From positions 248,001-312,000 of the forward strand of contig NZ_JXXV01000016.1 in NCBI RefSeq assembly GCF_000967545.1: a DNA stretch of 64,000 bases. Reading direction: 5' to 3'. This DNA is from Vibrio galatheae. GTDB taxonomy: Bacteria; Pseudomonadota; Gammaproteobacteria; Enterobacterales; Vibrionaceae. The notes beneath the pieces were generated by a model. That model searched no databases. It worked only from the letters and a program-made list of their open reading frames with translations, and had not been told where the DNA came from. The first letter of the stretch is position 1. Every line of letters starts with the position of its first letter. Below are positions 54,283 through 63,300 of this stretch, in pieces. A program made the position numbers and the translations under genes.

Positions 54283-54309
54283 CTTAGAGTGAACTCTAAC
54301 ATGTAGGTT
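54279..54309 (+). promoter_or_regulatory. MerR-type 19-bp-spacer promoter with operator
   Basis: TTGACT (54279-54284) and TAGGTT (54304-54309) are 19 bp apart. The spacer holds the perfect palindrome TTAGAGT-GA-ACTCTAA (54284-54299). A stretched spacer with a dyad of this sequence is the hallmark of AdhR/NmlR-type MerR activation. It drives the next gene. Confidence 0.8.
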
Positions 54310-54338
54310 AGTACCTCAAACCATCAGAGGAATAACCA

Positions 54339-54722
54339 ATGCAACCAACAAGATTCGAAATAGGCCTAGAGCAACTGAGCAAAATTGATGGCGAAGCGGG
54401 ACATAATGTCATTCAAAGTCTTGAAGATATATCTCCGGATTTAGCCAAGTTCACCATTGAGTATCCATTTGGTGATATTTATTCTCGCCAAGGACTGGAT
54501 CTCAAATCACGAGAAATAGCGACGGTCGCCGCGTTGACGGCACTCGGCAATTGTACGCCTCAGCTTAAAGTTCATCTAAACGCAGCACTTAATGTCGGTT
54601 GTAGTGAAGAAGAAATTAAAGAGGTGATCATCCAAATGTCGGTCTATGCTGGATTTCCCGCCGCGCTCAATGGAATGTTTGCTTTTAAAGATGTGTTATT
54701 GGAGCGGCATAGTGATAGCTGA
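54339..54722 (+). CDS. Carboxymuconolactone decarboxylase-family protein
   Basis: 127 residues. The family motif is in DLKSREIATVAALTALGNCTPQLKVHLNAALNVG (about 50-85), and EEIKEVIIQMSVYAGFPAALNGM follows. The usual CxxC of the AhpD branch is absent: there is a single Cys in GNCTPQLKVH. Coupling to a MerR aldehyde-sensor promoter suggests a role in electrophile detoxification, not aromatic catabolism. Confidence 0.9.
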   Translation: MQPTRFEIGLEQLSKIDGEAGHNVIQSLEDISPDLAKFTIEYPFGDIYSRQGLDLKSREIATVAALTALGNCTPQLKVHLNAALNVGCSEEEIKEVIIQMSVYAGFPAALNGMFAFKDVLLERHSDS

Positions 54723-54798
54723 TTGAAGTTGCTTGCTTTCAGTCATCGTCAAAACGGGCAGCACAAGGCCGCCCGTTAGTTTCTTCGCACTTACAGCT

Positions 54799-56118
54799 TT
54801 AGTGTTGAGCAGCCGGCTCTGACTCAGTGTTGGATTTAATGCGTGTTACAAGCAGTTGATCGACTTTATAGTCATCAATATCCACCACTTCAAACTTGTA
54901 ACCCGCATAAGAGACAGAATCTGTGCGGCGGGGAATTTTCTTCAGCATGAACATCATGAATCCAGCGATGGTTTCATAGTTTTGCGAATGAGGCATCTCA
55001 TCGATTTGTAGCGTTCGCAGTACATCTGTAATCGGTGTTACACCATCTACCAGCCAAGAGTCTTCATCACGAGCGACAATTTGTTCTTCGCCTTCCGCCA
55101 ATACCCAGCTACCCATGACTGCACTTTGCAGATCGTTAAAGGTCACTACCCCAAGCACTAAGGCGTACTCATTCATTACCACAGCAAAATCGACCCGATG
55201 GGATTTAAAGTATTCTAACGCTTCAGAAAGGCTTAACGTGTCTGGAATGATAGGGCACGTTTGTACCACGCTGCTACTTTTGAGATCGAGTGTCTGCTCG
55301 TTGATAAGCCGAATGAGTAACTCTGTAGAGTTGACGAAACCTTTAATGGCGTCTAATTGCCCGTCACAAACCAAAAACTTGTGATGCGGATTGTCGGCTA
55401 TCTTGCGTTTGAGCATGGTCTCGTCATCACCAAGCGAAAGAAATGCGATACTTTCGCGCGCAGTCATCGCTGATGTCACGGGAATAGATTGCATTTGGAA
55501 TACGCTTTCCATCATCTGCTGCTCGTTGGTATCTAGCACTCCCGCTTCCGCTCCAGCGTCCATCACCGCATAAATATCGTCACTAGTGATGTCATCATTA
55601 CGTTCAGCAGGCACGCGCAGAACGCGGAAGATAAGGTTCGCTAAGCCGTTAAACAGCAGCACTATGGGTTTTAAAATCAAAATACAGGTGAGAAGGGGTT
55701 TCACTAATCTTAGTGCCACCGCTTCCGGCATCGCCATCGCAATACGTTTGGGCATAAGATCAGCAAACAGAATAAACAGACTCGTTACCAAAGTGAACGA
55801 CAGAATAAAGCTGGTTTGTGGTACCCAATGCGCAGGTAACCAATGACTCAACGTTGATGCTATGTACGGCGTAAAGGCGGACTCACCGACGATACCGCCC
55901 ATGATGGCGACCGCATTGAGACCAATCTGTACCACGGTAAAAAAGTTACCTGGATGTGTTTGCAAGCCAAGGACTAAATGCGCCCGCTGATCACCATCAT
56001 CGGCAAGTTGGCGCAAACGGATTTTACGCGCGGCAGCCAAAGCAATTTCAGACATTGAAAAGAAGCAACTGGTGAATATCAGAGCCAGAATGATAAAAAG
56101 GTTTTCAACTAGGGTCAT
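54799..56118 (-). CDS. ytfL: CNNM/CorC-HlyC membrane protein (YtfL/PaeA-like)
   Basis: 439 residues. An N-terminal DUF21 membrane domain with about four helices (residues 1-190) contains SCFFSMSEIALAAARKIRLRQLADDGD. A pair of CBS domains (about 210-330) and a C-terminal CorC_HlyC transporter-associated domain (WLVDGVTPITDVLR) follow. E. coli YtfL (PaeA) has been linked to polyamine export; other members handle divalent cations. Which applies here is not clear. Confidence 0.88.
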   Translation of the reverse strand: MTLVENLFIILALIFTSCFFSMSEIALAAARKIRLRQLADDGDQRAHLVLGLQTHPGNFFTVVQIGLNAVAIMGGIVGESAFTPYIASTLSHWLPAHWVPQTSFILSFTLVTSLFILFADLMPKRIAMAMPEAVALRLVKPLLTCILILKPIVLLFNGLANLIFRVLRVPAERNDDITSDDIYAVMDAGAEAGVLDTNEQQMMESVFQMQSIPVTSAMTARESIAFLSLGDDETMLKRKIADNPHHKFLVCDGQLDAIKGFVNSTELLIRLINEQTLDLKSSSVVQTCPIIPDTLSLSEALEYFKSHRVDFAVVMNEYALVLGVVTFNDLQSAVMGSWVLAEGEEQIVARDEDSWLVDGVTPITDVLRTLQIDEMPHSQNYETIAGFMMFMLKKIPRRTDSVSYAGYKFEVVDIDDYKVDQLLVTRIKSNTESEPAAQH

Positions 56119-56258
56119 GGGAACGATTCAGAGAAAGAATTTGCGCCATTCTAGCCGTAACTCAGGTTGGAAATCATACAATTTCTATGAATTAAATTTG
56201 TCGTTACGATAACTAATGTTCAGTAGGGTTGATGAGGATTCGGACAGGTAATCGCTGT

Positions 56259-57956
56259 TTAGCGTGTCGTAACCAATTCTTCAGCAATACTCGCACTCAC
56301 AACCTGATTTCTACCATTTTCCTTAGCTTGATAGAGCAACGCATCTGCGCGTTTAATCATCTCATCAATTGACGCCTTATTTATGCATTCAACAACGCCA
56401 AAACTAGCGGTCAAATTAATCGATATACCACCAATTTCCAGTGGTGAGTTTTCCAATATTCGCCGGAGTCGTTCAGTAAAGGCAGTTGCTTGAGTACAGT
56501 CATTTTTTGCTAATAAAATCAACAACTCTTCACCGCCAAAACGGCCAATCAAATCCTCTTGTCGGATATTTTTCTTGAGTAATCCTGTGATGTGAATAAG
56601 GGCTTTATCGCCAACATCATGGCCGTAAGTGTCATTGACTTGTTTAAAATGATCAATGTCCAAAACGACAAGGGAAATAGGCATACCGTTGTCTTGGTGC
56701 TGTCTGATTTTTTTACAAGCGAAGGTAAAAAAGGAACGTCGATTTAGCAAGTTGGTTAGAGGATCATACGCGGCAAGGTATTCCGCCCGAAGCCGCGCGT
56801 TTTCTTTAATTTTTAAATCGACGGAGAGCAGGTAGGCCAGCACCACAGCTTCAAATAACACGCCATATTCTGCCGCATGATAGCCGAAATAGGTAAAAGG
56901 TATGACTCCGGCGTTAGTCGCTGCGGTAGCAAACAAACCGAACATACTCATGCTGACAGCAATGACAAAATAGTTGGCTCTTTCCACATGGGTCAAATGC
57001 AGTAAACCCAATATCACCATCATTAGTGTTGAAACACCAAGATAGGCAAATGCAATGAATACTGCGACCAAATGCCACCCCATCAGTGTTGATGTTAGTA
57101 TGGCGGCGAGCCCAATCCCGATGTAGGAGAATACCCAGGGAATCAGTCTGGCTTTGTGACGCTTTACATCTAAAAACTTGAGTGAGAAAACAAGCCCCAA
57201 AGCACTATGCACCACCATCATATTCAGTGTGAGGTAGTTTTGGAGTAGGAAATTATCTGGATGAACCCAAGCAAACAGATAGCCGTTGTAACCTGTATTC
57301 AAAATAATAAAGCTGCCAATATAAATTGAATAATAGGCGAAGTTAACTTGCTTTAAAGAGCGGTATAAAATTAAGTTGTAACCAAGTAATGTCAGCAAAA
57401 TACCATAGAGAACGCCATATAAAATCCCTTTGGAAATGTCGTTGTCGGCGATGTCCTCAGTCGATAAAAATTGGATCGGCATAACGATAGGGTCATTCGC
57501 TTCAGCGCGGATGTAAAATTCGCTCTCTCCGATTGGCAGCTGGACATTAAACGTAATGCCAATACTCGGTTGAATTTCTTTTGTCCTAGGATATGCGTCA
57601 CCGGCGGATCTGTTTTCGATGTTACCGTTGGCATCCACTTGGTATAACTCGAGGTAATTTACCCACGTCACGCTGGTTGTTAGGCGTTGACCAATGGCAT
57701 GTTCGGTTGGATTATTGACGGAAATTTTAACCCATCCAGGGTCACTTCCTACACCAAACGATAATAATCCCGTATCCGATTTTGTTCCTTCTCCGCTCTC
57801 AAACATCTGGCTTACTTCTTCGACGGAGAGACGTTGATTGGTCTGCTCCTTAAGATACGAAACTTGGTAGCTAAAGTCATTTTGGGCATAACTGCTTGTC
57901 GCTAGCACGCAACCCAAAATAGGAAAACAGAGAATAAACAAACGTAGAATGAACAA
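56259..57956 (-). CDS. 7TMR-DISM diguanylate cyclase
   Basis: 565 residues. A signal peptide (1-24) is followed by a periplasmic DISMED2-type sensor (to about 180), seven membrane helices (about 185-385), a short coiled coil, and a GGDEF domain with NLLNRRSFFTFACKK and RFGGEELLIL. The active loop is GGEEL rather than GGEEF, a known active variant. The I-site RQED lies five residues before. The sensor type often binds carbohydrate-like ligands; the ligand is unknown. Confidence 0.9.
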   Translation of the reverse strand: MFILRLFILCFPILGCVLATSSYAQNDFSYQVSYLKEQTNQRLSVEEVSQMFESGEGTKSDTGLLSFGVGSDPGWVKISVNNPTEHAIGQRLTTSVTWVNYLELYQVDANGNIENRSAGDAYPRTKEIQPSIGITFNVQLPIGESEFYIRAEANDPIVMPIQFLSTEDIADNDISKGILYGVLYGILLTLLGYNLILYRSLKQVNFAYYSIYIGSFIILNTGYNGYLFAWVHPDNFLLQNYLTLNMMVVHSALGLVFSLKFLDVKRHKARLIPWVFSYIGIGLAAILTSTLMGWHLVAVFIAFAYLGVSTLMMVILGLLHLTHVERANYFVIAVSMSMFGLFATAATNAGVIPFTYFGYHAAEYGVLFEAVVLAYLLSVDLKIKENARLRAEYLAAYDPLTNLLNRRSFFTFACKKIRQHQDNGMPISLVVLDIDHFKQVNDTYGHDVGDKALIHITGLLKKNIRQEDLIGRFGGEELLILLAKNDCTQATAFTERLRRILENSPLEIGGISINLTASFGVVECINKASIDEMIKRADALLYQAKENGRNQVVSASIAEELVTTR

Positions 57957-58076
57957 AAGAACCTCAGTTAGAGCCTTGCTGATATGGAATACACTAGGAG
58001 AGTAGGAGCCTAGTATAATACGAGTTTATCAATAAGCAGTACTTTAGTTTAGATAAGATTCGCTGAATGTGAGGGT

Positions 58077-58388
58077 TTACGTCTCAGCTTTGGTTTGCCT
58101 GTCATTGATTAAGTTGTTTATTTCTAACCTTAGTTTGAAGGCGACATCAAAGTATTCGTATGGAACAGGGAAAATATGACCATCTTCTTGTATTTGGTAG
58201 AAATCGCCCTCAAGTTCGAAGTTAATGATTCTAATGTTGCCCCGTAAATGCTCTAACCTTAGTTTGAGGTACTGAGTGCTGTTGGAAAAGTAGATTTCTT
58301 TTTGGTGTTTGACTTCGTCAAACCAGTCATTAACTAAATCATCGGCGACTGGATGGTGATTGGTGTATATCGCAAATGAGCTTTGCAT
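58077..58388 (-). CDS. Hypothetical protein
   Basis: 103 residues, acidic, no signal or membrane segment (MQSSFAIYTNHHPVADDLVN ... NNLINDRQTKAET). The middle alternates short strands (IRIINFELEGDFYQIQEDG). No family recognised. It is divergent from the next gene across 105 bp. Confidence 0.65.
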   Translation of the reverse strand: MQSSFAIYTNHHPVADDLVNDWFDEVKHQKEIYFSNSTQYLKLRLEHLRGNIRIINFELEGDFYQIQEDGHIFPVPYEYFDVAFKLRLEINNLINDRQTKAET

Positions 58389-58493
58389 TGTCTTTTCCTA
58401 TTGCTCGTTTCAATTCTTACTGTTATACACAATATAGCTTGAGTTTCAGTTATTTCATTAGCTAGAGAATAGGCTATGGATAGGATTAGATAG

Positions 58494-58991
58494 ATGAGAC
58501 CTTACGAAGAGCGTTTATCCCGAGAACATTTGCAATTTGAGCTTGACTATCAACGTCAGGAAACCATGCGCAAAAAGAACATCATTGATGAATGTGTTGC
58601 GACATTTGAACGGGTAGGACAGTTTCCTGTAGCCATAGCGATTGCAGAAATCCGAAGTTTAGATGAGCTAAGGTTACTTTGGCTAGCGATCACCAACAGA
58701 GACGATGAAGGGCATACAAAAGTTACTAAGTCTGCGTATCTTGCAGAGTTTGGTCTAAGTGAAGATATTCAATACTTGCGGATGTCCTACGCCATTCGGC
58801 GGCTTCGCTTACCCATTTATCACAATAGCAGCGGTGAGCTTTCTGCCATCGCTCTGGAGTGCCATAAAGATAAGCCTAAAAGTATGCAAGACCTGAAGAA
58901 TGAACTCAGTTTATCATTTAGGTTTAATCCCGATTTTATCGAGCAACTTGATGAAATCAAAGAGCTAATCGGTGGCAAAGTTAAGCCTTAA
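58494..58991 (+). CDS. Hypothetical protein
   Basis: 165 residues, basic helical N-terminus (MRPYEERLSREHLQFELDYQ), then a helical body with RSLDELRLLWLAITNRDDEG and MSYAIRRLRLPIYHNSSGELS. No membrane segment and no known motif recognised. It is alone, between a divergent hypothetical gene and the convergent M32 peptidase gene. Confidence 0.7.
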   Translation: MRPYEERLSREHLQFELDYQRQETMRKKNIIDECVATFERVGQFPVAIAIAEIRSLDELRLLWLAITNRDDEGHTKVTKSAYLAEFGLSEDIQYLRMSYAIRRLRLPIYHNSSGELSAIALECHKDKPKSMQDLKNELSLSFRFNPDFIEQLDEIKELIGGKVKP

Positions 58992-59075
58992 CCCGCTTTG
59001 TTTGAGCAAAATAAATGCTCCTAACCTAAATAGATAAAAGGCTCAGTAACTTGAGCCTTTCTAAATGGGTTGCTA

Positions 59076-60557
59076 CTAAAGGTAACGGTTTATTAGGTGT
59101 TGTTTGAAGTGGTTGGCATTTAGTATCTCTCCTGTCGCTTGTTTCACCAGTTCATCTGTGGTTAACAAGCTGCCTTGGCTCCAAAGTTTCTCTTCAAGCC
59201 AAGTAAATAGAGGTGAGAGATCGCCACTGCGAATTGCGCTATCAACATCTACCGTTGCTCTCATGGTCGACATAAATTGAGCCGCATACATTGCGCCTAA
59301 AGTGTATGAAGGGAAGTAACCAAACGCGCCGTCTGTCCAGTGAATATCTTGCATACAACCGTTCTTATAATTGTCCTCAGTAGACAAACCTAAGTACTGC
59401 TGCATTTTTTGATTCCATAGTTCTGGAACATCAGTGTGTTTAATTTTCCCGTTGATCAAATCACGCTCAATCTCATAACGGAGAATGACGTGAGCTGGAT
59501 AAGTCAGCTCATCTGCGTCTACGCGAATAAAGTCTTTTTTCACTCTCGTGTAGAGCTTCTGGAAGTTAGCTTGCGAGAACAATTCAGGATTGTGGCCACC
59601 AAAGTGCTGTCCTGCAAGGCGCGCTAAATGCGCTATAAAGGCTTCACTACGGCCAACTTGCATCTCGAAAAAGAGTGATTGAGATTCATGGATGCCCATT
59701 GAACGTGCTTCACCTGAAGGTAGCCCCGCTAAGGATTTAGGTAGCCCCTGTTCATATCGCGCGTGTCCGGTTTCGTGCACAATCCCCATTAAAGATTGAA
59801 CGAACTCACTCTCATCATAGCGAGTTGTGATTCGCACATCACTTGGTACACCGCCACAGAATGGGTGAACACTTTCATCTAAACGGCCGTGGTTAAAGTC
59901 AAATTGAAGCAGTTTCATGACTTCTAGACCAAGCGCCTTTTGTTGATTGGTATCGAACTTTCCTTGCGGCTGGATAAACTGCTCGGAGGCTTGTTTGTCT
60001 ATGACTTGATTGATCAGGTCAGGTAACCAAGCTTTTACATCGCTGAACAAGACATCAAGTGACGCAGAATTGGTGCCGGGTTCATAGATATCAAGCATGG
60101 CATCGTAAGGAGATAAGCCGTTTGCCTCTGCTCGAATTTGTGCTTCTTCTTGAGAAAGCTTAACAACCTCGGCCCAGTTCTTCTCAAAACCTTGCCAATC
60201 ATTTTCGCCGCGCTGGGTGCGCCATGCGTGCTCACATTTTGAACCTGCTAAAGATTTGGCTTGGACTAAATCTTCCGGCAATACATTGGCTTGCTGCCAC
60301 TGACGTTTTAACTCGCGCAGTGTTGCCTTGTCTTGCGTGTTCAATGGTTCAGATTCTGCGGCGGCAAACCACTCTTCAAGTTGGGGTTGGGTATGAAGCC
60401 CGTGGATATGGACAGACAGCTCCGCCATGGCTTCTGAACGAGCTTGATTGCCGCCCGCAGGCATGACGGCCGCTTGATCCCAACCACAAATAGCAGCGAG
60501 GTGATTAAAGTGAGAAATCTTTTGTGAATGTTGCTTTAGTTTATTGAATGCGCTCAT
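59076..60557 (-). CDS. M32-family (Taq-type) metallocarboxypeptidase
   Basis: 493 residues from the ATG at 60557, preceded by GGAAGG; a longer frame to 60599 has no good ribosome site. The zinc motif HETGHARYEQ (HExxH) is near residue 260, followed by the ESQSLFFEMQVGRS family segment with the third ligand Glu. DELTYPAHVILRYEIERDLI and NYKNGCMQDIHWTDGAFGYFPSY are M32 hallmarks. It removes C-terminal residues from peptides in the cytosol. Confidence 0.95.
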   Translation of the reverse strand: MSAFNKLKQHSQKISHFNHLAAICGWDQAAVMPAGGNQARSEAMAELSVHIHGLHTQPQLEEWFAAAESEPLNTQDKATLRELKRQWQQANVLPEDLVQAKSLAGSKCEHAWRTQRGENDWQGFEKNWAEVVKLSQEEAQIRAEANGLSPYDAMLDIYEPGTNSASLDVLFSDVKAWLPDLINQVIDKQASEQFIQPQGKFDTNQQKALGLEVMKLLQFDFNHGRLDESVHPFCGGVPSDVRITTRYDESEFVQSLMGIVHETGHARYEQGLPKSLAGLPSGEARSMGIHESQSLFFEMQVGRSEAFIAHLARLAGQHFGGHNPELFSQANFQKLYTRVKKDFIRVDADELTYPAHVILRYEIERDLINGKIKHTDVPELWNQKMQQYLGLSTEDNYKNGCMQDIHWTDGAFGYFPSYTLGAMYAAQFMSTMRATVDVDSAIRSGDLSPLFTWLEEKLWSQGSLLTTDELVKQATGEILNANHFKQHLINRYL

Positions 60558-60750
60558 TGGTCGCCTTCCATGACTATCAAGAAAACAAAAGTTTACCAAC
60601 GTTACTCACGCTTACCAAGTCAATCACAGAGAAATCAGTCGGGCTTAGTGTAAAGCGCGTAACTAGCGGAATCTCACCACAATGATGAAATAAAATTGAT
60701 TGAAATAAGCGCATAAATATGACAATAAAGAATCAGTATACTTTTGGCGA

Positions 60751-61404
60751 ATGGACATCAGCGTGATACAGAATTTTGAAGCGTTTTTAATTGCTATAAC
60801 CATACTAACTTTAACCCCAGGCTTAGACACTGCATTGGTGATTCGCAATTCGTCTCGCGGCGGTTTTAGTGATGGCTTTTTAACGAGCTTAGGTATTTGT
60901 CTTGGACTATTCGTTCACGCGACCTTTTCTGCGGTGGGCATTTCTGCCATTTTGGCTCAATCTGCGCAGTTGTTCAGTTTGGTGAAGATGATTGGGGCTG
61001 GCTACTTGATTTGGTTGGGCGTAATGACATTGAAGGGCCTAGTTACTGGCAAAAGCGGCGGGCTGAACACGAATATGGTGGTGAGTTCTACACCATTGGA
61101 CGCGAAGCGTTCGCTGCGAGAAGGCTTCTTGTCCAATGTACTCAACCCGAAAACCGCGGTTTTCTATTTGGCATTCTTGCCGCAGTTTATTAACCCAGAA
61201 GGTTCCGCTTTCTTTCAATCTTGTTTAATGGCGGCAATCCATTTTGTTATCGCGATGATTTGGCAGTGTGGTTTAGCGGGCGTCCTGACTAAGGCGAAAA
61301 GTTTGTTGCAAAGTGCTCGCTTCACTCGTTGGATGGAAGGCACGACCGGTGCGGTACTTGTCGTACTCGGAATCAAATTGTTGATTGAAAAGCCTCAAGT
61401 TTAA
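60751..61404 (+). CDS. LysE/RhtB-family amino acid exporter
   Basis: 217 residues with six hydrophobic segments. The family motif LTLTPGLDTALVIRNSSRGG is near residues 18-37, and LREGFLSNVLNPKTAVFYLAFLPQF near 120-144. It exports amino acids or related compounds. Its last 4 bp overlap the convergent hydrolase gene. Confidence 0.93.
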   Translation: MDISVIQNFEAFLIAITILTLTPGLDTALVIRNSSRGGFSDGFLTSLGICLGLFVHATFSAVGISAILAQSAQLFSLVKMIGAGYLIWLGVMTLKGLVTGKSGGLNTNMVVSSTPLDAKRSLREGFLSNVLNPKTAVFYLAFLPQFINPEGSAFFQSCLMAAIHFVIAMIWQCGLAGVLTKAKSLLQSARFTRWMEGTTGAVLVVLGIKLLIEKPQV

Positions 61405-62156
61405 CTTTCCATCATCTCGATTTTGCTCAACCAATGGAGCAAATGGTGTGATAGTGCGTATGGCTTTGCCAGCGGTAAGTCATGCGCATCGCAATCAAAA
61501 CGTTCGATTTGAACGTTCCAAGCCTCTGCAATCACCTCACCACAGCGACTATCTACCAGTTTATCACCTGAACTGACGATGATCTGGGTTGGGCAGGACG
61601 GTGGTATCTGCTGTCCTTTATAACCAGCGGCAGCCCATAACTGACGAAGTGCATTACTAAAGCTAACGGGATGTTGTTTGGCGAGGGTTAAGTGATGCTC
61701 GATAACGTCTGGCTGCTGAGCACTTGACGGGCTGGTCCAGTGGATAATTGCTTTTTGGAACGCGCGGCTTCCTCTTATACCAGAGCCTGCCAAACTCAGT
61801 AGTGCGCCTAAATTGATGCGTTGCCAAAAAGGGCTGTAGCGAGAAAAACTAGGGTTAATGAGAGTCAAACTGACGACCTGATCGGGCAGCGTGTGTGCCC
61901 AGTGACTGGCTAACATTGAACCCATAGAAATCGCCACCAGATGATAGCGTTGGCAATCTTGCGGTAGTTCATCGAGTACTGGCGCGAGCATTTTCTCAAT
62001 GGTGATTGGACTTTTTTCACGGTATCTTTTCCCATTGCCCGGTACATTGGGGGTAATGGTGACAACTTCTGGTGCTGCTTCTGTCAACGCTTCAACCATG
62101 TCATGCCAATGACCGCTTTCTCTTAATAACCCCCTGACTAACACTATCGGTACCAT
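61401..62156 (-). CDS. Alpha/beta hydrolase
   Basis: 251 residues. The nucleophile elbow is AISMGSMLA (Ser near residue 79, with Ala in place of the first Gly). The acid is probably the Asp in SSGDKLVDSRCG and the base the His in DCDAHDLPLAKP. It overlaps the M14 peptidase gene by 13 bp upstream, so they form an operon. The substrate is unknown. Confidence 0.88.
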   Translation of the reverse strand: MVPIVLVRGLLRESGHWHDMVEALTEAAPEVVTITPNVPGNGKRYREKSPITIEKMLAPVLDELPQDCQRYHLVAISMGSMLASHWAHTLPDQVVSLTLINPSFSRYSPFWQRINLGALLSLAGSGIRGSRAFQKAIIHWTSPSSAQQPDVIEHHLTLAKQHPVSFSNALRQLWAAAGYKGQQIPPSCPTQIIVSSGDKLVDSRCGEVIAEAWNVQIERFDCDAHDLPLAKPYALSHHLLHWLSKIEMMES

Positions 62157-63169
62157 AGTTTGATTGCCTTATCCCTATATTTTGCATCTTCACTGGCGTG
62201 GATATTTTCTATCACACCATTGTTAAGTACTTGGATTAAATAGCTTAGCAAAGTCGTGTGACGGCGTTGTACTCGCTTAATACGATGAGGCTTAGTGGGA
62301 TGAAAAAGCTGACTGAATCTCAACATCTGAATTGGATTCTTCTTGACCCATAACCACGAACCTAACTCTAGTGTTAAAGGCAAAAATGAGCAGTTGGACT
62401 GCATTTGATGCTGCGTCAGCATCCAATCCCAAAAATCACCATGGGTGGTGTATTGGTGCCACTGAGGTTCAAATTGATAGAGCTCGTAATGCGGGTAGCT
62501 TTTGCGGAACAATCTATAGAGTAAGTAATATTGCGAGAGGTTGCTGGGTGGATTTCTATGATGGGCATAAGGAAACCATAATCGGTCGCGTGTCCCAAAG
62601 CCACTATGGAGATCCAATAACAGTGTTGTTCTAGATTGTTTGCTGTAACTCAAAATGCAGCGTGACAACGTTTGCAACTCTTGTTCCATATTGTCAGGAT
62701 TGCCGCGATACCAAGGTAGCCATGAACTCAAATTTTGCCCTGCGTATAGATGATATGCAGGGTTGTCGCTTTCTATCGGCGCATTGCGCATTAAATCGAC
62801 GCCATGATGATTGGCACGCTGTTTGAGTGCGACTCCCCAAGGGTTAACCACTGGCACAGTCACAATCCGGACAACATTGAGTGATTCTCTAAGCTGTTGG
62901 TCCCATTCGATCCTACGTAGCAAACTCTTTATAAATGCGAGAATGATTTGGCTTCCAATCCGTTCAACCCCGTGAACCGCGCCGGTGAAAAATAGGCAAG
63001 GGGCATCTTGGTCTCTTGTGCCTATTTCAAGAGCATAAAGCGGCAGTGATTGGCTTTGGTGAGTGATGTTATCGAGTAGAGTTAAGCGCACATGCTGAGG
63101 GTATTGTTCAGCCAGTTGCTCGATGTGATGTATTTCACGTGGGATGTGCCCGATCATCTTGATGCCCAA
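62144..63169 (-). CDS. M14-family zinc carboxypeptidase
   Basis: 341 residues. Zinc ligands are expected in GAVHGVERIGSQ (HxxE) and LDLHSGFGTR; VNPWGVALKQRANHHGVDLMRNAP is the typical M14 substrate-binding stretch, and the catalytic Glu is probably in LTLELGSWLW. No signal peptide is seen, so it is probably cytosolic, perhaps trimming peptidoglycan-derived or other peptides. The start is the ATG at 63169, with another at 63157. Confidence 0.85.
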   Translation of the reverse strand: MGIKMIGHIPREIHHIEQLAEQYPQHVRLTLLDNITHQSQSLPLYALEIGTRDQDAPCLFFTGAVHGVERIGSQIILAFIKSLLRRIEWDQQLRESLNVVRIVTVPVVNPWGVALKQRANHHGVDLMRNAPIESDNPAYHLYAGQNLSSWLPWYRGNPDNMEQELQTLSRCILSYSKQSRTTLLLDLHSGFGTRDRLWFPYAHHRNPPSNLSQYYLLYRLFRKSYPHYELYQFEPQWHQYTTHGDFWDWMLTQHQMQSNCSFLPLTLELGSWLWVKKNPIQMLRFSQLFHPTKPHRIKRVQRRHTTLLSYLIQVLNNGVIENIHASEDAKYRDKAIKLWYR

Positions 63170-63249
63170 AGTGGGTTTGCAGCAAGTTTAGAACGGTTTA
63201 GTAACAGATTGGGTGAAGTATTTGTTTCAGTTGAGGATTACGAGCCGTA

Positions 63250-63279
63250 AAAATGCGAAGCGGGTTGGCTTCGCATTTT
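63250..63279. terminator. Bidirectional terminator
   Basis: AAAATGCGAAGC and GCTTCGCATTTT form perfect arms with a 6-nt loop. A and T runs on both sides let it serve either strand. It lies between the leftward symporter gene's stop (63301) and the M14 gene. Confidence 0.8.
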
Positions 63280-63300
63280 CTTTCAGTCACTTGATTGCGT

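Noticed and set aside
62371..62634. 87-codon rightward frame inside the M14 peptidase gene
   Set aside because: It is antisense to conserved catalytic segments of the peptidase, with no promoter or ribosome site.
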